Shown one piece after another: positions 60,301 through 64,000 of a stretch of DNA of 64,000 nt. Each line of letters opens with the position of its first letter. Position 1 is the stretch's first letter. This stretch comes from Oasisia sp. SBJ-2009 (Eukaryota; Annelida; Polychaeta; Sabellida; Siboglinidae): positions 45,644,816 to 45,708,815 of the forward strand of contig OZ024860.1 in NCBI GenBank assembly GCA_964017155.1. The letters are read 5' to 3'. Under the pieces are notes generated by a model, which did no database searches, was not told the origin of the DNA, and saw only the letters and a program-made list of their open reading frames with translations. A program made the translations under genes and the position numbers.

Positions 60301-60429
60301 TGGAGCTGGAGGCTGGAGGTAGAAGGTAGGACAATACACTGGAGTGTAGACTGCCTCATTAGTAAATGAGATTCATCACAGACTTGATGAATTGTCTGGT
60401 GACTTCATCTTGTCACAGCGGCACAGCTG

Positions 60430-61258
60430 CCACCAGCTCCAGGGGACCCGGTCTTGGTCCCTGTTGGTATGGACCGGGTCCTGTGTGGTGGGACCAAGTC
60501 TTGTGTGGTGGGAATGGGTCTTTGGCAGTGAGGACCATGTCCTGTTTCCTGGGGACCGTTTCACTAAGATAACAAGCTCTTAAGGAAAATTCATCTTTCA
60601 ACATAATTGTTTTTTAAATTAAATATTTTTTTTGGAATAAGTGCAAATATCGCTGAGGACACTATTTCTATGGCATACCAGTGACAATGTTCCGCTGGTG
60701 CGTCATGGTGTTGACACTTCTCAGGTATTCAAGGTCACTGTAAAGGATAAAAATGTATCTGAAACCGCAACATGATGTTTAAGAACTCTTAACAATGTTA
60801 GTGAAATGGTCCCCAGGTCTTGGTGGTGGTGGTTGGGACCATGTCCAGGGTAGGTGAGGACCATGTACCCTGTTGCAGGGACTAAGGACCAGGTCATGGG
60901 TGGTGGGGACTGGGTCTTGGTAGAAGGAATATCTTATAGGTATTAGGTAGTGGGTGAACTAGGTCCTGGCCCCTTGGGTTAGGGACTGGGTCCTGCGGTT
61001 AGGTCTGGGTCCTGAGATTAAGGACTGGGTCCTGGAGTTAAGGACTGGGTCCTGGGGTTAGGGACTGGGTCCTGGGGTTAGGGACGGGGTTAGGGTCCTG
61101 GGGTTAGGGACTATGTCCGTGGGGTTAGGGACTGGGTACTGGGGTTAGGGACTGGGTCCTGGGGTTATGGACTGGATCCTGGGGTTAGGGACTGGGTCCA
61201 GGAGTTAGGGACTGGGTCATGCGGTTAGGGACTGGGTCCTGGGATTAGGGACTATTTT
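60430..61258. repeat. G-rich 20-bp minisatellite with TTAGGG core
   Basis: The core at 60,977-61,255 has about 14 copies of GGTTAGGGACTGGGTCCTGG with variants. The flanks from 60,430 (GGGACC-rich) and 60,820 look like older, looser copies. The G strand has regularly spaced GGG runs able to form quadruplexes. Confidence 0.85.
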
Positions 61259-64000
61259 TAAAACTAGCTTCAATTTGGTACAGTGTGTTTCGACCTATTC
61301 CCTGGCACATATGGAGTAAGAAACTACAAATTAGCAGGTCAATGTGTCTGTAGCATTAACTCTTAGTAACTAGTCAGCAGGGACACAGGAAATAGCTAAG
61401 AGGAGGCAAATTTGGGAGACATGGCTTAAAAAAAGTGAAGTGGCCCATCTGACTCACCACATAGCTGGGGGGGGGGGACACTGCTGACTGGCAGGACCAG
61501 GTATGGGCAGTAAGTCCAAGGCAAGTAGGGATAAGGTCCTGGGTGTTGGGGACTTGAGTGGACTAGTGGACCATTTCAATGTTGGTGGCAGACCAGGGAC
61601 CACTTTGTTGTTGATAGATAGTGAACAAATGGTTAATTGCATGTGTTGATGTTTGGCCAGGTTCTGGGTGGGGTTGGATAGGGCCCAATGCCAGTCACAC
61701 ATGGTTTAACACAAACCAGGATGCGATCCACTGTCCCAATTCCGGTGGACCCCAATTCCAACCACTTGCGGGGCCATTTTTGGTTGATAGTGGACCTGTG
61801 CTTAGAGATTGGTGTTCATTCAGGGAATCACTTCCTGGTTGATCATGGATCAGATAACCTCAGCGAGGTTAAACGTTGACCAGATAACCTCGCTGAGGTT
61901 AAAAGTTGACCAATACGTATTTGTGCCACTTAATGCATTCACAAACAAACAAGTATATTTTCAGTTGTGTTACAAACTTAAGTCATGCTGGATATGCACA
62001 GTTTTGCCACAGAATCCTGAGAAACAAGACTAAAAATCTGTCCACTGATATTTCTAGTCTTTGAATTTTTACCCATCCAAATGAATATGCGTAAAGCTAT
62101 GGTCCAACATGATGCTCCATCAATTAACAAATCAACAACTTATATGCCGCACCCTAACTAGAAGAGGATGGACATGGCTTGACCTGTTGACCACATATAC
62201 ATACCAGCAAGGACAGTGTTGACCTACTGGACACAAAAAGGAAGCAGGAAAAAAACTGGACCACAAGTAGAAGTAAGAGCTGCTGTGTTTACCTGAGGCT
62301 GGGCAGCAAAGACAAGACAACACACATAGTTAGTTTGGCTTATGTGCCACACAGCATGTAGAGAATAAGTCAGTAAATATACCACAGAACATCAATATCA
62401 TTACCCGTCCAGTGGCTGACATTTCCAACTAGCCGCATTTCCAGTCGTCGTTATATCTACATTTCCCTACATTATAGAGTGAATATCAGTTTGACACAGA
62501 TTCAGGAGGCTTGCCCGTGATGGAATGCAGTGGCCTGGAGGGTTGGATGGACACGGGCCAATAGACAGACTACCTGTCAGACCTGACAGCTGTGTCCCTC
62601 AGAGACTACAAGGCCAGACAGTCGCCCAGGCAGTAGCCAAGTCACGCCCGTCCTAGAAGGAGATTGCTCCTTCTTCCTGGTAGTGCTTGTGTCTGTATAT
62701 TGGTTAAATGCATGCAACAATGATAATGTATGAAGTGTATCAAGGCAGTATTCTCTGGCGTCACAGTGTCATAATATATTGTAATATTGGTGCACCACAA
62801 TAGTTAGTCGATACTAAATGTGGCTGTCAGTAGCTGCTGTCAGTAATACAGTAAAGACAAAGATCGAAATTAGGAGTGAAGTTAGGATATGGTGGTAAAG
62901 CAAACAACAGTGGCACCAATCACCGTTTGATATTGTACAGCCAGTGTGTAGAAACTTTGGCAAGTTTGTTTACCGTACATTGCCTATGTCTTTCAGAAGA
63001 GGCACTGTAAGCCGTTGGTCCCTTCTATCTGGTGTCTGTACCGGGGAATTAAAAGATCCCATGCATAGAAAAACCTGTTGTGGGCTCACTGAGTAGAAGT
63101 ATTGTAAAAAATACAGAATACTCAACAAATTATTATAGTCATATAGTACAAAGAAGACTTTCAAATACATCTCCAGTTATTAGACCAGTGGTCAAGGTGA
63201 CTGGACATACAGGTGGACAATGGTACATGGCAGGAGATGCAGTTACAACAAACCAACGTTAGCCTATTAACATATGCGTAATGGATAGTTGCCCCAATTG
63301 CCCAGCCACTACCTGTACAGATACTGTTGCCACCATTGCCATTCATGCCCCGCCCTGTGTTTTATGGGGGGCTTGTTCAGTCGGCTGTGACCCACTTATG
63401 CATCTCACCACAAAAATGTGTCACCTGTGCTCTCACCTGTATAGAAAAAATAGTGGACACTCGCTCATGCGGAACCAAACTGTAGGTCCATGTTCACATG
63501 TGTCCCCCCCCCCCCACCCCTCACCCTGGTCCCAGGCTTGGGTAATGTGTGCTGCATGTGAAGTAGTGTTTGGGCTTTATCTTGTTTGTTTGTCATTGTT
63601 ATCTTGTTTGTTGAGTGCTTAAGATAACTTGAGTAATTGGTGCTGAGTGTTGTGTGATTGACTGGGCAGTCAATGGTGTGATTGGATTGGATTGGTTGAA
63701 TCTGTAGGCTGGTCCCCTAGTCTATGGGGTGTACAGGTTCATTGTAGTGTTAATAATATATTTACAATTCAGTACAGACAAAATATAAATATAGCAGTAC
63801 AAGGAATGCAACAGCAAGTAGAGTTTGTATTATTCTATAAATGACTTAAAGTATATTTTTTCAGCAATGCTGCTTTTTAGATACACACAATGTATCTTGC
63901 AAACGTAGCTGGCTTGTTGCTTAGGCAATGGTAGAGGTATAATTGTTAGTTTATTTATGTTTCTACTGTAGTATTAGAGCTAGTTTCTCCTTGATGCGTA
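61259..64000. other. No gene seen
   Basis: No convincing coding region. Notable small items: poly-G at 61,467-61,477, a reverse-complementary pair TAACCTCAGCGAGGTTA / TAACCTCGCTGAGGTTA (61,855-61,900), and poly-C at 63,505-63,515. The segment 62,990-63,070 (CCGTTGGTCCCTTCTAT, AATTAAAAGATCCCATGC) resembles short interspersed repeats of invertebrates, but I cannot confirm it. Confidence 0.35.

Noticed and set aside
60366..60604. Overlapping ORFs on both strands (62-68 codons)
   Set aside because: All come from the loose GGGACC repeat; open in several frames at once because of the repeat.

Overview
The window looks like nuclear DNA of a marine invertebrate animal. It has spliced genes with GT..AG introns, many non-LTR (LINE) and DNA transposons, several minisatellites, and no bacterial-style operons. 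The phylum cannot be fixed from the sequence alone. Only one gene is clearly conventional: a small Death-domain gene on the + strand at 43,549-44,915.

Layout. 1-560: dispersed and tandem repeats. 751-8,121: a CR1-like LINE (+ strand) encoding a Cys-rich N-terminus, an SGNH esterase, an endonuclease and a reverse transcriptase. It is split by a 3.47-kb DNA transposon (2,545-6,013) with about 300-bp inverted termini, and a TTAA-targeted MITE (8,122-8,969) sits in its 3' tail. 8,985-9,700: 5' fragment of another LINE (- strand). 9,815-40,140: a large repeat array. Its core is three head-to-tail, nearly identical copies of an 8.96-kb unit (12,841-39,718), flanked by older diverged copies. Each unit carries the same LINE on the - strand, decayed Ty3-gypsy-like gag and LINE-tail pieces, and a set of very small candidate exons on the + strand. 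40,450-42,680: fragments of other LINEs. 43,549-45,106: the Death-domain gene. 45,100-64,000: no gene that I can support, only minisatellites, microsatellites and a hAT-type MITE.

Most notable signal. The array holds 13 candidate micro-exons, ten of 42 nt and three of 30 nt. Each is bounded by a pyrimidine-rich ..TGCAG acceptor and a GTAAGT donor. All are multiples of three and all share one phase, and all are open in that phase. The 42-nt exons encode 14-residue polar modules (for example AFLQRQEEEAKAAR, TLRLLQEERAAAEK), the length of two heptads. Joined together they would give a variable-length, probably helical domain of up to 170 residues. The first recognised exon of the Death-domain gene begins in the compatible phase, so one gene could run from the array into the Death domain. 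That link is inference. The micro-exon structure is read directly from the sequence.

The LINE copies are all dead through shared frameshifts and stops. Several have also lost esterase catalytic residues. The three array copies derive from one insertion that was later triplicated with its surroundings. They act as a molecular fossil showing the empty target site of the DNA transposon in the first LINE.
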